The position numbers and the translations under genes were made by a program. From Crenobacter caeni (lineage in GTDB: Bacteria; Pseudomonadota; Gammaproteobacteria; Burkholderiales; Chromobacteriaceae), in NCBI RefSeq assembly GCF_010435965.1, contig NZ_JAAGAA010000006.1:124001-188000 (forward strand): a stretch of DNA of 64,000 nt, read 5' to 3'. How positions within the stretch are numbered: position 1 is the first letter of the stretch; every line of letters begins with the position of its first letter. Below, piece after piece: positions 9,580 through 21,596 of this stretch. The notes under the pieces were generated by a model, which saw only the letters and a program-made list of their open reading frames with translations, was not told the DNA's origin and made no database searches.

Positions 9580-9607
9580 AGATGGGGAAGCGCCGACGCA
9601 TTTCAAG
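9580..9607 (-). promoter_or_regulatory. Sigma-32 heat-shock promoter of lon
   Basis: On the minus strand CTTGAAA (9601-9607), 13 bases, then CCCCATCT (9580-9587). Both boxes and the spacer match the RpoH consensus exactly. The site ends about 40 bases before the lon start codon, directly after the clpX terminator. Confidence 0.88.
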
Positions 9608-9620
9608 CGAGCCCCGACAA

Positions 9621-9646
9621 ACAAAAACCGCCCCGAGGGGCGGTTT
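9621..9646 (-). terminator. Rho-independent terminator of clpX
   Basis: Perfect 10-bp stem (9625-9634 with 9637-9646) with a two-base gap, followed on the minus strand by a T-rich tail TTTTTGTTTG. It isolates lon transcription from the tig-clpP-clpX operon. Confidence 0.92.
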
Positions 9647-9665
9647 CCGGACGGAGGCATCACCG

Positions 9666-10940
9666 TCAGGCGGAGCGTTCGTCCGCGTTCTCGCGGTAGA
9701 CGAACACCGGCTTGTCCCCCTTGTCGATCACCTTCTCGTCGACGACCACCTTCTGCACGTCCTGCATCGACGGCAGTTCGTACATGGTGTCGAGCAAGGC
9801 GCGCTCGAGGATGGAACGCAGGCCGCGCGCACCCGTCTTGCGGATCATCGCCTGCTTGGCGATCAGGCGCAAGGCGGAAGGCTTGAGTTCGAGTTCGACG
9901 TCTTCCATCGAGAACAGCTTCTGGTACTGCTTGACCAGCGCGTTCTTCGGCTGGGTCAGGATCGAGACCAGCGCCTCCTCGTCCAGTTCTTCCAGCGTCG
10001 CGACCACCGGCAGGCGGCCAATCAGCTCGGGGATCAGGCCGAACTTGATCAGGTCTTCCGGCTCGACTTCCTTGAACAGCGTCGACACGCTCTTGCCTTC
10101 GTCCTTGGACGAGACTTCGGCGCCGAAGCCGATGCCGCCCTTCTCGGAGCGGCGGCGGATGATCTTCTCCAGCCCGTCGAAGGCGCCGCCGCAAATGAAC
10201 AGGATGTTGGTCGTATCGACCTGGATGAACTCCTGGTTCGGGTGCTTGCGGCCACCCTGCGGCGGGATGGACGCGACGGTGCCCTCGATCAACTTGAGCA
10301 GTGCCTGCTGCACGCCCTCGCCGGACACGTCGCGCGTAATCGACGGGTTTTCCGACTTGCGCGAGATCTTGTCGATCTCGTCGAGGTAGACGATGCCGCG
10401 CTGCGCCTTCTCGGTGTCGTAGTCGCACTTTTGCAGCAGCTTCTGGATGATGTGCTCGACGTCCTCGCCGACGTAGCCCGCCTCAGTCAGCGTCGTCGCG
10501 TCGGCAATCACGAAGGGCACGTCCAGCAGGCGCGCCAGCGTCTGCGCGAGCAAAGTCTTGCCAGAGCCGGTCGGCCCGATCAGCAGGATGTTGCTCTTGG
10601 AGAGCTCGACCTCGTCCTGCGCGGCAGACGGCGTATAGAGGCGCTTGTAGTGGTTGTACACCGCCACCGCCAGCGACTTCTTCGCGGTCTCCTGCCCAAT
10701 CACGTGCTGGTCGAGCGCGTCGCGGATCGCCTGCGGCGTCGGCAGCTTGCGCGCGGCCTCGCCCTCGATGGCGGCCGGCACGGCCTTGTCCATCTCCTCG
10801 AGGATGATGTCGTCGCACAGCTTGACGCACTCGTTGCAGATATAGACCTGGGGGCCGGCGATCAGCCGCTGCACTTCATGCTGGCTCTTGCCGCAGAAGG
10901 AACAGTAGAGGAGTTTGTCGCCACTCTTTTTTTCAGACAT
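9666..10940 (-). CDS. clpX: ATP-dependent Clp protease ATP-binding subunit ClpX
   Basis: AAA+ unfoldase that feeds tagged substrates into ClpP. 424 aa. The N-terminal zinc-binding domain has Cys13, Cys16, Cys35 and Cys38. The AAA domain has Walker [13 protein letters not shown] and Walker [11 protein letters not shown]. The IGF-like loop that docks ClpP is present as [10 protein letters not shown]-proximal sequence in the expected region. Sixteen bases after clpP, same operon. Confidence 0.97.
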   Translation of the reverse strand: MSEKKSGDKLLYCSFCGKSQHEVQRLIAGPQVYICNECVKLCDDIILEEMDKAVPAAIEGEAARKLPTPQAIRDALDQHVIGQETAKKSLAVAVYNHYKRLYTPSAAQDEVELSKSNILLIGPTGSGKTLLAQTLARLLDVPFVIADATTLTEAGYVGEDVEHIIQKLLQKCDYDTEKAQRGIVYLDEIDKISRKSENPSITRDVSGEGVQQALLKLIEGTVASIPPQGGRKHPNQEFIQVDTTNILFICGGAFDGLEKIIRRRSEKGGIGFGAEVSSKDEGKSVSTLFKEVEPEDLIKFGLIPELIGRLPVVATLEELDEEALVSILTQPKNALVKQYQKLFSMEDVELELKPSALRLIAKQAMIRKTGARGLRSILERALLDTMYELPSMQDVQKVVVDEKVIDKGDKPVFVYRENADERSA

Positions 10941-10956
10941 GCATCAATCCGTCAGC

Positions 10957-11580
10957 TTAGGCCGTCACGTCCCGGCGGGAGGACAGCACCTTGTCGATCA
11001 GGCCGTAGGCTTGCGCCTCGTCTGCCGACATGAAATTGTCGCGCTCGGTGTCGCGCTCGACCTGCTCGATGGTCTTGCCGGTATGCAAGGCCATCAGTTC
11101 GTTCATGCGCGCCTTGATCTTCAAAAGCTCGCGCGCATGGATCTCGATATCGGTCGCCTGGCCAGACAGGCCGCCGATCAGCGGCTGGTGGATCATGACC
11201 CGGCTGTTGGTCAGCGCAAAGCGCTTGCCCTTGGCGCCCGCGGACAGCAGGAACGCGCCCATGCTGGCCGCCTGGCCGATACACAGGGTGGAAACGTCGG
11301 GCTTGATGAAGTTCATCGTGTCGTAGATCGACATGCCCGCCGTGATCGAACCACCCGGCGAATTGATGTAGAAATAGATGTCCTTGTCGGGGTTTTCCGA
11401 CTCGAGGAACAACAACTGAGCGACGACCAGATTGGCCGACTCGTCGGTGACGGGCCCCACCAGGAACACGATGCGTTCCTTGAGGAGACGCGAGTAAATA
11501 TCGTAGGCGCGTTCGCCGCGCCCGCTCTGTTCCACCACCATCGGCACCAGGCCCAGGGCCTTGGGATCCATCATCGACAT
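10957..11580 (-). CDS. clpP: ATP-dependent Clp protease proteolytic subunit ClpP
   Basis: Tetradecameric serine protease core. 207 aa, with the nucleophile Ser106 in GQAASMGAF and His131 in MIHQPLIGG; the catalytic Asp lies further downstream. The N-terminal [18 protein letters not shown] contains the short propeptide region. Lies 25 bases after tig and 16 before clpX, in the conserved tig-clpP-clpX operon. Confidence 0.97.
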   Translation of the reverse strand: MSMMDPKALGLVPMVVEQSGRGERAYDIYSRLLKERIVFLVGPVTDESANLVVAQLLFLESENPDKDIYFYINSPGGSITAGMSIYDTMNFIKPDVSTLCIGQAASMGAFLLSAGAKGKRFALTNSRVMIHQPLIGGLSGQATDIEIHARELLKIKARMNELMALHTGKTIEQVERDTERDNFMSADEAQAYGLIDKVLSSRRDVTA

Positions 11581-11605
11581 AGTTCGGCCACTCCGGTCAT
11601 CAATA

Positions 11606-12913
11606 TCAGGCGTTGCTACCCATCAGGGCGTCGAACGCGACGTCCTTTTCTACCACTTTTGCCTGCGACAGCACAAACTCGACGACGTTGTCTTCGAGAA
11701 CCATCGAGGTCGGGCCCTCGAGGCGGTCAGCGCTCTCGTAGTACCACTTCTCGACGTCTTCCGGCTGCTCGTAGCTCTCGGCGAACTCGCCGATCAGCGC
11801 CTTGACCTGCTCGGGCTTGGCTTCCAGCTTGTTCGCCTCGACCACGGCCGACAGGATCAGGCCCAGCGCGACGCGGCGTTCTGCCTGTGCGGTGAACATT
11901 TCCGGCGGGAACGGCAGGTCCTTGACCTTCATGCCGCGCTGTTCCAGGTCACGGCGGGCCTGGTCCATCAGGCGGCCGATTTCCATCTCGACCAGCGCCT
12001 TCGGCAGTTCGATCTTGGTGCTGTCGATCAGCGCCTGCATCACGTTTTCCTTGGTGCGGGCAGCCAGGCGACGCTTCACTTCGCGCTCGACGTTCTTCTT
12101 CACTTCGGCGCGCATCTTCTCGACGTCACCGTCGGCCACGCCCAGCGCCTTGGCAAACTCGGCGTCCACTTCCGGCACCAGCGGCTCGGAAACGTTCTTC
12201 AGGGTGATCTCGAACACGGCGGTCTTGCCGGCCACTTCCTGGCCGTGGTAGTCAGCCGGGAAAGCCACTTCGACAGACTTGCTCTCGCCTTCCTTCAGGC
12301 CGGTCACGCCGGTCTCGAAGTCGGCCAGCATCTGGCCCTGGCCCAGCACGAACGGGAAGTTCTCGGACGAACCGCCGGCGAACGGCTCGCCGTCGATGGT
12401 GCCCTTGAAGTCGATGATCACGCGGTCGCCAGCCTGGGCGGCACGCTCGACATAGTTGAAACGGGTGCGCTGCTTGCGCAGGATATCGATGGTCTTCTCG
12501 ATTTCCGCGTCGGTCACCGGGGTCACCGGCTTCTCGACTTCGGCGGCGGTCAGGTCACCGACCACCACTTCCGGAAACACTTCGAACACGGCCGCGAAGC
12601 GGAAGTTTTCCTTGTCTTCCTCGCCGGTCGCCGGCTCGAAACGCGGGTAGCCCGCGACGCGCAGTTTCTGCTCGGCTGCGGCGCGGTAGAAGCTCTGCTG
12701 GACGGTGTCCCCGATGATTTCTTCACGGATCTGCGGGCCGTAGTTGGCCTCGACGATCTTGAGCGGCGCCTTGCCCGGGCGGAAGCCCTGGATCTTGGCG
12801 GTGCGGGCGGCCTGCTTCAGGCGCTCGGCGGCCTTGGCGTCGATTTCCGCCATCGGGACGGCGATGCTGAGGCGACGCTCGAGGTTGCTCAACGTTTCCA
12901 GCTGAACTTGCAT
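11606..12913 (-). CDS. tig: Trigger factor
   Basis: Ribosome-bound chaperone and prolyl isomerase that meets nascent chains at the exit tunnel. 435 aa: the N-terminal ribosome-binding domain contains the signature GFRPGKAP, an FKBP-type PPIase domain follows in the middle ([17 protein letters not shown]), and a helical C-terminal chaperone domain ends the protein. ATG 12913 (MQVQLETL) is the family start; upstream codons to 13039 cover the promoter region. Confidence 0.97.
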   Translation of the reverse strand: MQVQLETLSNLERRLSIAVPMAEIDAKAAERLKQAARTAKIQGFRPGKAPLKIVEANYGPQIREEIIGDTVQQSFYRAAAEQKLRVAGYPRFEPATGEEDKENFRFAAVFEVFPEVVVGDLTAAEVEKPVTPVTDAEIEKTIDILRKQRTRFNYVERAAQAGDRVIIDFKGTIDGEPFAGGSSENFPFVLGQGQMLADFETGVTGLKEGESKSVEVAFPADYHGQEVAGKTAVFEITLKNVSEPLVPEVDAEFAKALGVADGDVEKMRAEVKKNVEREVKRRLAARTKENVMQALIDSTKIELPKALVEMEIGRLMDQARRDLEQRGMKVKDLPFPPEMFTAQAERRVALGLILSAVVEANKLEAKPEQVKALIGEFAESYEQPEDVEKWYYESADRLEGPTSMVLEDNVVEFVLSQAKVVEKDVAFDALMGSNA

Positions 12914-13048
12914 GTTGAATCCTTGAACTTTGTAGGTACAGGTTGGAGTGAACGGGGGAGCGCGCACCGGACCGCGACAGGCCGGAAGCACCCACGGGCT
13001 ACCGGCCAAAGCGGCCTCGGCCGTCGAATCCGGCCGCAAAAGGTTCGC

Positions 13049-13057
13049 AGTATATCA
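13049..13057 (-). promoter_or_regulatory. Extended -10 promoter element of tig
   Basis: The minus strand reads TGATATACT, an extended -10 (TGn plus TATACT), about 135 bases upstream of the tig start. No good -35 sits at 17 bases, consistent with an extended -10 promoter. The 233-base gap 12914-13146 otherwise holds only the tig leader. Confidence 0.45.
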
Positions 13058-13146
13058 CGCGACGGGCAAGCGTTCATTTGGCGACGCTCGCCGGTTTTTC
13101 CAAGGGGTTTGGCACATAAAAGACGGGCAGACGTCGCAAGCGGCTC

Positions 13147-13545
13147 TCAGCCGACCTCGCCGTCGACGTAATACCAGCGGCCGTCCTCGCTCAAGAAGCG
13201 GCTATCCTCGGCGAGGCGCCCCGCTCGCCCACCGGCCTTGTAGCGCGCGACAAAGCATACCCGCCCCTCAGCATCGCCCGCCTGACCGCCCGTACACGAC
13301 TCGACGGACAACCCCACCCACTTGACCGGATCAGCCGCAAGGTCAAGCCCGTCCGGCCGGGTCGACGGGTGCCAAGTCGCCAACAAGTAGGCCTCGTCAC
13401 CAAGCGCGTACGCGGTGTAGCGCGAGCGCATCAGCGCCTCGGCGGTTTCGGCCGGACGCTCGCCGGCCAGCCTGGGCCCGCAGCAGGCAGACAGCAGCAA
13501 GCCGCTGCCGCACGGGCAGTCGGCCGACTTCACGCGTTTTTTCAT
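13147..13545 (-). CDS. YchJ-family SEC-C protein (UPF0225)
   Basis: 132-aa cytosolic protein. It opens with a SEC-C-like zinc motif CPCGSGLLLSACCGP (metal ligands Cys and Cys/His spaced as in SecA tails). The conserved YchJ core RSRYTAYALGDEAYLLATWH follows. Function unknown; SEC-C motifs generally bind zinc and can contact ribosomal or translocation factors. Its start overlaps the stop of the upstream lipoprotein gene by four bases (ATGA), so the two are probably co-translated. Confidence 0.88.
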   Translation of the reverse strand: MKKRVKSADCPCGSGLLLSACCGPRLAGERPAETAEALMRSRYTAYALGDEAYLLATWHPSTRPDGLDLAADPVKWVGLSVESCTGGQAGDAEGRVCFVARYKAGGRAGRLAEDSRFLSEDGRWYYVDGEVG

Positions 13546-14009
13546 TGCAAGGGAGGCAGTCCGTAGACTTTCATCAGGAAGTTGGTGAACGCGGGATTGG
13601 CCGGACGCGCGGACAGCGGCAACTGCACCCAGCGTCGCTGCCAGCGCTTGAGCGCGTCGTCCATCTTGCGTTGCGACTCGGCCTGGCTGATCTGGCCGGT
13701 ATCCCGTTCGACCGAGATTTGCCGGTAGAGGCGGAAGGTCTCGTCATCGACCGGGTTGCGGCCGACCCAGGCGATGCGCGCACGGCCGAGCTGATCGGCC
13801 GCCTGCGTACGGGTCAGACGACCCGCCTTGACCTCTTCGGCGAGCCGGTTCGCCTCGAACAACAGCCGCTCGCTCAGGTCAGCCGGCGCTGGCGCTACTT
13901 GCGCCGGCTTGGCCGGCACCACCGGTGCCGGCGTAACCGGCTTGAGGCCCAACTGGGCGCAACCGGTCAGCGAAAAGGCGATGAGCATAAATGTCAGATG
14001 TCGTTTCAT
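13542..14009 (-). CDS. Hypothetical lipoprotein
   Basis: 155 aa. ATG 14009 gives a classic lipoprotein signal ending FSLTGC, so Cys17 would be lipidated. A Pro/Ala-rich linker (about residues 22-45) precedes a helical domain rich in charged residues. I do not recognise the family. It lies between cysK and the YchJ gene on the same strand and is translationally coupled to the latter. The longer frame from 14036 would bury the signal peptide and is less likely. Confidence 0.75.
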   Translation of the reverse strand: MKRHLTFMLIAFSLTGCAQLGLKPVTPAPVVPAKPAQVAPAPADLSERLLFEANRLAEEVKAGRLTRTQAADQLGRARIAWVGRNPVDDETFRLYRQISVERDTGQISQAESQRKMDDALKRWQRRWVQLPLSARPANPAFTNFLMKVYGLPPLQ

Positions 14010-14048
14010 GCTCCACATTCTAGCCCTTTTAAGCAAAACGGTACGACG

Positions 14049-14981
14049 TCATGCCAGGTCCTGGTAAAGCGGCGTCGACAGGTAGCGCTCGCCGAACGAC
14101 GGCACCACCGCCACGATCAGCTTGCCGGCGTTTTCCGGCCGGCGCGCAAGCTCGAGCGCGGACCATACCGCGGCACCGGAGGAGATGCCGACCAGCAAGC
14201 CCTCCTGTGCAGCGAGCGCGCGTGCGGTCGCGAACGCGTCGTCGCTCTTCACGCGGACGATCTCGTCGTACACGCCGGTGTCGAGGATGGGCGGCACAAA
14301 CCCCGCACCAATACCCTGGATCGGATGAGGCCCCTTGGCGCCGCCTGAGAGCACCGGCGATGCGTCCGGCTCGACGGCGACCACCTGCACGCCCGGCTTC
14401 TTCTCCTTGAGAAAACCGCCGACGCCGGTGATAGTGCCACCGGTACCGACCCCGGCGACGAAGATGTCGACCTGGCCGTCCGTGTCGCGCCACACTTCCT
14501 CTGCCGTCGTCGCGCGGTGGATCGCCGGGTTGGCCGGATTCTCGAACTGTTGCGGCATGAAGTGGGTATCCGGATTGGCCTCGACCAGTTCGCGCGCCTT
14601 GGCGATCGCCCCGCCCATGCCTTCTGGCCCCGGCGTCAGCACCAGTTCCGCGCCGTAAGCCTTGAGCAGCATGCGCCGCTCGCGGCTCATCGTCTCCGGC
14701 ATGGTGATCACCAGCCGGTAACCGCGCGCCGCGCACACCATCGCGAGGCCAATGCCGGTATTGCCCGAGGTCGGCTCGACGATCACCGTATCCGGACCGA
14801 TCTTGCCTGCGCGCTCTCCCGCGTCGATCATCGCGACCGCGATGCGGTCCTTCACCGAATGCGCGGGATTGAAGAATTCGAGCTTGACCACGACCTCGGC
14901 CACGCAGCCCTCCGTCACGCGGTTGAGTTTGACCAGCGGGGTGTTACCGATCAGTTCGGTGACCGAATTGGCGATGCGCAT
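14049..14981 (-). CDS. cysK: Cysteine synthase A
   Basis: PLP-dependent O-acetylserine sulfhydrylase; makes cysteine from O-acetylserine and sulfide. 310 aa. Lys44 in NPAHSVKDR forms the PLP Schiff base, [10 protein letters not shown] binds the substrate carboxylate, and [10 protein letters not shown] holds the PLP phosphate. Length and motifs fit CysK rather than CysM. It is preceded by an AT-rich stretch likely to hold its control region. Confidence 0.95.
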   Translation of the reverse strand: MRIANSVTELIGNTPLVKLNRVTEGCVAEVVVKLEFFNPAHSVKDRIAVAMIDAGERAGKIGPDTVIVEPTSGNTGIGLAMVCAARGYRLVITMPETMSRERRMLLKAYGAELVLTPGPEGMGGAIAKARELVEANPDTHFMPQQFENPANPAIHRATTAEEVWRDTDGQVDIFVAGVGTGGTITGVGGFLKEKKPGVQVVAVEPDASPVLSGGAKGPHPIQGIGAGFVPPILDTGVYDEIVRVKSDDAFATARALAAQEGLLVGISSGAAVWSALELARRPENAGKLIVAVVPSFGERYLSTPLYQDLA

Positions 14982-15096
14982 GGGAGTCTCCTTGTCAGAT
15001 GGGCTGTCTTGCCGTCAACACAATCTTAATCGGAATAAAATCCGGAAACAAAATACCTTTAAAGAATAAACAAAGCGACAAGCCCGCGCCAACCGC
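14982..15096. promoter_or_regulatory. AT-rich control region upstream of cysK
   Basis: Bases about 15020-15080 are strikingly AT-rich for this genome and contain repeated TTTATTC/TTTTATTCC-like stretches on the minus strand. This is where CysB would be expected to bind if cysteine-responsive control applies; no consensus site can be asserted from sequence alone. Confidence 0.3.
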
Positions 15097-16743
15097 TCAG
15101 GGCAGACGCTCGAGCAACGCGTAGTTTTCATCCTTGTCGCGCGGCCGGCTACCGCTCCACAACACCTGCCAGCCCGGCTCGGCAACCCCCTCGTCCCGGT
15201 GCCGCACCACCAGCTCGAGTTCGCACGGCACGGCCTGCCCCTCGGCGTACGGCGTCAGTGCCGGCGAGCCAAAGTACGGCCACGCAAGGCGGGCCGACCA
15301 CGCCTGCTCGGTGACGGCGACGCATCCATGCCCCGCCGGCAAGGCGGCGACCATCCGTTCGACGACCGGGCGGTAGCTCTTGGCAGCGTCCAGCCATGGC
15401 AGCCACAGCGTCATCCCCAGCCACCAGAACAGCGTGATGCCGGCCGCCCAGTTGGTGACCGCCTGCCGCCCGCGCAGGTGGCGGCGCGTCACCGCCCACA
15501 CCCAGCCCAGGGTCGCCAGCATGGCGAACAAGGCTGCCCACCACGACACCTCGGGCGTGTAGTAAGGACTGAAGTAGCGCGCGCGCCCCGCCAGCCTTTC
15601 GGGCCAGCCGTAGTTCATCGCGAGCCAGCCCGCCCACACCAAGAGGCCGAAAAAGCCGAAGGTCATCACGCCGAACCAGTTAAGGAAGGCGGCCGCACCA
15701 CGGCGCAGCGAGTCGAGCTCGACCGCCGCCAGCAGGGCCAGTGGCAACAAGAGCGGCATCGCCGACTCGGTCGACTGCCGGTCAGACAGGGTGAGCACGA
15801 CCAGCATCACGGCAAAGGCGAGCGCCGGCAACTGGAACCTCGGCAGTTCAAGCCGGCTTCGCGAGCGCCACAACGACCACAAGGCCAACGGCCACGCCGG
15901 GAACGCGTACCACAGCACGGTCTTCGGGTAGTACCCCGCCTCGTGGAAGAACGCCACCCGGTGAAAGCCGTTGAACGGGCCGAGCGCAAACTCGCTCCAC
16001 CAGCGCGCGAACGCGGCCGGCTCTGCGCGCATGAACTCGACCGGCCAGATCGACCCTAGCGGGACGGCGACCAGCAGCGCCATCGCCAAGGTGATCAGGT
16101 GGCGGCGCGTGCGCCACGCCGAGAACGCAGGCAGCATCAGCGCCAGCAGGGCCACCAGGAACACTTCGAACAGGCTGCCCGACAGCAGCAGCCATACGCA
16201 GGAAACGCCGAGCACGGCGCCACCCAGCGCCGGCGCGCGCAGCGCGAGCGCGAAGCCGTAGAAGGCACCGCACAGGCCGGCAAACACGGCGACCGCCGGG
16301 TTCATCTCGTGGCCGGTGACAATCAGGCCGAAGCAGCCGATCAGCACCAGCACGACCGAACGCCCGTGACGTCGGCCGACCAGCTCGCGGCCGGCCCCGC
16401 CGGCGAGCGCAAGCCCCAGCGCCATGCAGAAGGGCGTCGCCAGCCGCGCGGCGTCGTGCAGCGGCAACAGCCAGGGCGAAAACAGCCGCGCGAAGGCGGC
16501 GGCGATCCAGTAGTAGAGCGGCGCATCGCGCAACAGCGGCTCGCCGGCGATGGTCGGCACCAGCCACTGGCCGCGCGCGAGCATCTCCTGCACGGCCGCG
16601 GTCACCCACGGCTCGTCCGGCCGCCACGGGTCGTGGCCGATGATGCCCGGCCACAGCCAGGCGAAGGTCAAAAGGAGTAGCAGCCACGGCCTTTCGGACG
16701 GTGCGGGGGCGGTATTGTCAGGGTTCGGGGAATAGGTCAGCAT
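15097..16743 (-). CDS. ArnT/PMT-like membrane glycosyltransferase (GT83-type)
   Basis: 548-aa polytopic inner-membrane protein with roughly 11-13 hydrophobic segments. The first periplasmic loop has the motif DPWRPDEPW, the acidic DE catalytic/metal site of ArnT and protein-mannosyltransferase-like enzymes. RDAPLYYWIAA follows, as in this superfamily. Such enzymes use polyprenyl-phosphate sugars to modify lipid A or other envelope acceptors. No arn genes are adjacent, so donor and acceptor are unknown. The C-terminal periplasmic region (last about 110 aa) is soluble. Confidence 0.82.
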   Translation of the reverse strand: MLTYSPNPDNTAPAPSERPWLLLLLTFAWLWPGIIGHDPWRPDEPWVTAAVQEMLARGQWLVPTIAGEPLLRDAPLYYWIAAAFARLFSPWLLPLHDAARLATPFCMALGLALAGGAGRELVGRRHGRSVVLVLIGCFGLIVTGHEMNPAVAVFAGLCGAFYGFALALRAPALGGAVLGVSCVWLLLSGSLFEVFLVALLALMLPAFSAWRTRRHLITLAMALLVAVPLGSIWPVEFMRAEPAAFARWWSEFALGPFNGFHRVAFFHEAGYYPKTVLWYAFPAWPLALWSLWRSRSRLELPRFQLPALAFAVMLVVLTLSDRQSTESAMPLLLPLALLAAVELDSLRRGAAAFLNWFGVMTFGFFGLLVWAGWLAMNYGWPERLAGRARYFSPYYTPEVSWWAALFAMLATLGWVWAVTRRHLRGRQAVTNWAAGITLFWWLGMTLWLPWLDAAKSYRPVVERMVAALPAGHGCVAVTEQAWSARLAWPYFGSPALTPYAEGQAVPCELELVVRHRDEGVAEPGWQVLWSGSRPRDKDENYALLERLP

Positions 16744-16823
16744 CTGCGCGCCGTACCGTCAGGAATTCGGCCAAAGACCGAAGCTTATCAGAAAGCGCCG
16801 CGCCGCCGCGCGGCGGCCGGCCA

Positions 16824-16850
16824 CAAAAAAGGCAGCCCTGAGGCTGCCTT
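16824..16850 (-). terminator. Rho-independent terminator of rpmE
   Basis: A 9-bp stem (16829-16837 with 16842-16850) with four-base loop and a T6 tail on the minus strand. Confidence 0.92.
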
Positions 16851-16870
16851 GATCGGTACAAACGCTGAGC

Positions 16871-17086
16871 TTAGCGCTTGTAGAAACCAGAGAATTTCTG
16901 GTTGAAACGATCCACGCGACCGGCGGTGTCGACGATCTTCTGCTTGCCGGTGTAGAACGGGTGGCATTCGGAGCACACTTCAACGCCGAAGGTGTCTTTG
17001 GCCATGGTGGACTTGGTGGTGAACTGGTTGCCGCAGGAGCAGGTCACAGCCACGTCGTGGTAGTTCGGGTGGATTTCCGGTTTCAT
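16871..17086 (-). CDS. rpmE: 50S ribosomal protein L31
   Basis: 71-aa large-subunit ribosomal protein. It is the zinc-containing (C+) form: Cys16, Cys18, Cys38 and Cys41 are all present (TCSCGN and VCSECHPF). Such proteins can be replaced by a zinc-free paralogue under zinc limitation. Single-gene transcript with its own terminator. Confidence 0.97.
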   Translation of the reverse strand: MKPEIHPNYHDVAVTCSCGNQFTTKSTMAKDTFGVEVCSECHPFYTGKQKIVDTAGRVDRFNQKFSGFYKR

Positions 17087-17192
17087 CGCTATTTCCTTGG
17101 GTACGGGTGCAGGGGTTTTGCCTGCACTGCTTGGGAGAATTCGGCATTATCGGCGCTTTGCCCGTCCGTGGCAAGCCGTGGACGGGCAAGGC

Positions 17193-18563
17193 TCATGCGC
17201 GCCGCCAGCTGGTGACGCCGCCCTTGTCTTCCAGCTGCACACCCTGGCTCGCCAGCAAATCGCGGATGCGGTCGGATTCGGCCCAGTCCTTGGCCGCGCG
17301 CGCCGCACGGCGCGCCTCGATCAGCGCCTCGACCTCTTCCGCCGACACCTCCCCCTCGACGCTGCCGCCCTTGAGGAAGGCGTCCGGCTCGCGCTGCAGC
17401 AAGCCCAATACGCCGCCCAGCGCCTTCAAAAGAGACGCCGCCTCGGCCGAACCCTTGTTCGCCTCGCCGGCCAACTCGAACAGCACCGCCATCGCCTCGA
17501 CCGTATTGAAGTCGTCGTCCATCGCGGCCTTGAAGCGGCGCGCGGCGTCACTGCCTGACCAGTCGACCTCGACCTCGGCAGCAGCGGTGGTGTTGAGCGC
17601 CGTGTAGAGGCGGGTCAGCGCGCCACGGGCGTCGTCCAGGTGCGCGTCCGAGTAATTGAGCGGGCTGCGGTAGTGCGCGCGCAGGATGAAGAAGCGCACC
17701 ACTTCGGCATCGTACTTCTGCAGTACTTCGCGGATGGTGAAGAAGTTGCCCAGGCTTTTCGACATCTTCTCGTTGTCGACGCGGATGAAGCCGTTGTGCA
17801 GCCAGTAGTTGACGAAGGCGTGGTTGTGCGCCCCCTCGGACTGCGCAATCTCGTTCTCGTGGTGCGGGAACTGCAGGTCGGCGCCGCCACCGTGGATATC
17901 GAAGTGCTCGCCCAGCAGCTTCTCGCTCATCACCGAGCACTCGATATGCCAGCCCGGACGCCCCTGTCCCCACGGGCTGTCCCACGACGGCTCGCCCGGC
18001 TTGGCGGCCTTCCACAGCACGAAGTCCATCGGGTCGCGCTTGTTCGGGTCGACGTCGACGCGCTCGCCCGCGCGCATGTCGTCGAGGCTCTTGCCCGAGA
18101 GCTTGCCGTAGCCGGCGAACTCGCGCACCGCATAATAGACGTCGCCGTTGGCCGCCGGGTACGCCTTGCCGTTGGCGATCAGGCGCTCGATCATCGCGAT
18201 CATGCCCGGCACGTATTCGGTCGCGCGCGGCTCGAAGTCGGGACGGATCACGCCCAGTGCGTCGCTGTCCTCGTTCATCGCCGCGATGAAGCGCGCGGTC
18301 AGCTCGCCGATGGTCTCGCCGTTCTCGGCGGCACGCTTGATGATCTTGTCGTCGATGTCGGTGATATTGCGCACATAGGTCAGCTCGAGGCCGGACGCGC
18401 GCAACCAGCGGGCAACCATGTCGAACACCACCATCACCCGCGCGTGCCCGAGGTGACAGTAGTCGTAAACCGTCATCCCGCACACGTACATGCGCGCCTT
18501 GCCAGGTTCGATCGGTTGGAAGACTTCCTTCTGTCGGGTCAGGGTGTTGTAAAGGTTCAACAT
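17193..18563 (-). CDS. cysS: Cysteinyl-tRNA synthetase
   Basis: Class I synthetase of 456 aa that charges tRNA-Cys. HIGH-type signature CHLGHAR near residue 40, zinc-binding Cys ([13 protein letters not shown]) for substrate discrimination, and KMSKS in [13 protein letters not shown] 18563 (MLNLYNTL) is the family start; the frame upstream to 18638 is non-homologous tail in the gap after glnS. Confidence 0.97.
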   Translation of the reverse strand: MLNLYNTLTRQKEVFQPIEPGKARMYVCGMTVYDYCHLGHARVMVVFDMVARWLRASGLELTYVRNITDIDDKIIKRAAENGETIGELTARFIAAMNEDSDALGVIRPDFEPRATEYVPGMIAMIERLIANGKAYPAANGDVYYAVREFAGYGKLSGKSLDDMRAGERVDVDPNKRDPMDFVLWKAAKPGEPSWDSPWGQGRPGWHIECSVMSEKLLGEHFDIHGGGADLQFPHHENEIAQSEGAHNHAFVNYWLHNGFIRVDNEKMSKSLGNFFTIREVLQKYDAEVVRFFILRAHYRSPLNYSDAHLDDARGALTRLYTALNTTAAAEVEVDWSGSDAARRFKAAMDDDFNTVEAMAVLFELAGEANKGSAEAASLLKALGGVLGLLQREPDAFLKGGSVEGEVSAEEVEALIEARRAARAAKDWAESDRIRDLLASQGVQLEDKGGVTSWRRA

Positions 18564-18590
18564 GGTAGGGACCTGTCTTTGATACTCGGG

Positions 18591-18616
18591 AAAAACAGGC
18601 GGGGCACCGCCCCGCC
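18591..18616 (-). terminator. Rho-independent terminator of glnS
   Basis: An 8-bp GC stem (18598-18605 with 18609-18616) with a three-base loop; the minus strand then reads TGTTTTT. It lies between glnS and cysS. Confidence 0.85.
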
Positions 18617-18654
18617 CTCTTGCGCCGCGCGCATTCAACGCGGCCTTGCCAGGC

Positions 18655-20340
<1,686 letters not shown>

Positions 20341-20488
20341 GTCCGTGTATCTGTTGCAAACGTCGAATTTTCGGATTGTAACCGAACGGGACGCGCTTTC
20401 CGAGTAGCGCACCCGAGACTCGCTTGCGACACGTCCGCCGCGCTAGAATGTAGTCATAAAATGAAAGCGACCGCAACGAGGTGAAGCC

Positions 20489-21541
20489 ATGCAAAAGCAC
20501 AAGGATGCCATAGACGAAACCCTCCCTGCCGAGGCACTCCCGCAACCCGAAGTCCACGCCGAAAACGACGCGGCACCGGCGAAGCCCGCGCCGCGCAAGC
20601 GCGGCGCCCGCACTCCGCTCGCAGACGCGACCCGCAAGGCGCACGAGCAGACCGTGCACGAAATAGAGGCAGCCAGCGCGGGGCCGGTCGCGACCCTGGT
20701 GTCGCAGGCACCGCACGGCAGCGACGAGGACAGTGCGAGCGCTCCGCTGCCGGACACCTACCCGTACCGCAGCCGCATGCGGCGCAACGACTACGAAAAA
20801 CAGAAGGCCGAGCTGCAGATCGAGCTTCTGAAGGTGCAGAACTGGGTGCGCGAGAGCGGGCAGAAGATCGTCATCCTGTTCGAGGGGCGCGACGCCGCCG
20901 GCAAGGGCGGCACCATCAAGCGCTACATGGAACACCTGAACCCGCGCGGCGCGCGCGTGGTCGCGCTGGAGAAGCCGTCCGACGTCGAGCGCGGCCAGTG
21001 GTATTTCCAGCGCTACGTGGGCCACTTGCCGACCGCAGGCGAGATCGTGTTCTTCGACCGCTCGTGGTACAACCGCGCCGGCGTCGAACGGGTGATGGGG
21101 TTCTGCCGCCCGAACGAGTACCTAGAGTTCCTGCGCCAGACGCCGCAACTCGAGCGCATGCTGGTGAACAGCGGCATCCGCCTGTTCAAGTTCTGGTTCT
21201 CGGTCAGCCGCGAGGAACAGCTGCGCCGCTTCATCTCCCGCCGCGACGACCCGCTCAAGCACTGGAAACTGTCGCCGATTGACATCCAGTCGCTCGACCG
21301 CTGGGACGACTACACCGCGGCCAAGCAGGCGATGTTCTTCCACACCGACACCGCCGACGCACCGTGGACGGTGGTCAAGTCCGACGACAAGAAGCGCGCC
21401 CGCCTCAACTGCCTGCGCCACTTCCTGGCCGCGCTCGACTACCCAGACAAGAACCCCAGGATCGCCAGCGCACCTGACCCGCTGATCGTCGGCCCGACCA
21501 GCCTGTTGGGCGACGCCGAAAAGCTGATCGAATCGTTCTGA
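20489..21541 (+). CDS. ppk2: Polyphosphate kinase 2
   Basis: 350 aa, P-loop kinase of the PPK2 family that transfers phosphate between polyphosphate and nucleotides. Walker A GRDAAGKGG at 133-141, Walker B FFDRSWYNR with Asp190-Arg191, and the lid region RRFISRRDDPLKHWKLSP. The first ~90 residues are an Ala/Pro/charged, low-complexity extension not part of the catalytic core. Direction (NTP or NDP synthesis versus polyP synthesis) and nucleotide preference cannot be read reliably. Single gene with its own terminator. Confidence 0.93.
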   Translation: MQKHKDAIDETLPAEALPQPEVHAENDAAPAKPAPRKRGARTPLADATRKAHEQTVHEIEAASAGPVATLVSQAPHGSDEDSASAPLPDTYPYRSRMRRNDYEKQKAELQIELLKVQNWVRESGQKIVILFEGRDAAGKGGTIKRYMEHLNPRGARVVALEKPSDVERGQWYFQRYVGHLPTAGEIVFFDRSWYNRAGVERVMGFCRPNEYLEFLRQTPQLERMLVNSGIRLFKFWFSVSREEQLRRFISRRDDPLKHWKLSPIDIQSLDRWDDYTAAKQAMFFHTDTADAPWTVVKSDDKKRARLNCLRHFLAALDYPDKNPRIASAPDPLIVGPTSLLGDAEKLIESF

Positions 21542-21562
21542 AGCACGACTGCACACGCAACC

Positions 21563-21590
21563 AGGGCGCCCTTGCCGGCGCCCTTTTTTC
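21563..21590 (+). terminator. Rho-independent terminator of ppk2
   Basis: 8-bp stem (21563-21570 with 21577-21584), six-base loop and T6. Lies between convergent ppk2 and the first fadL-like gene. Confidence 0.9.
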
Positions 21591-21596
21591 TCGAGT

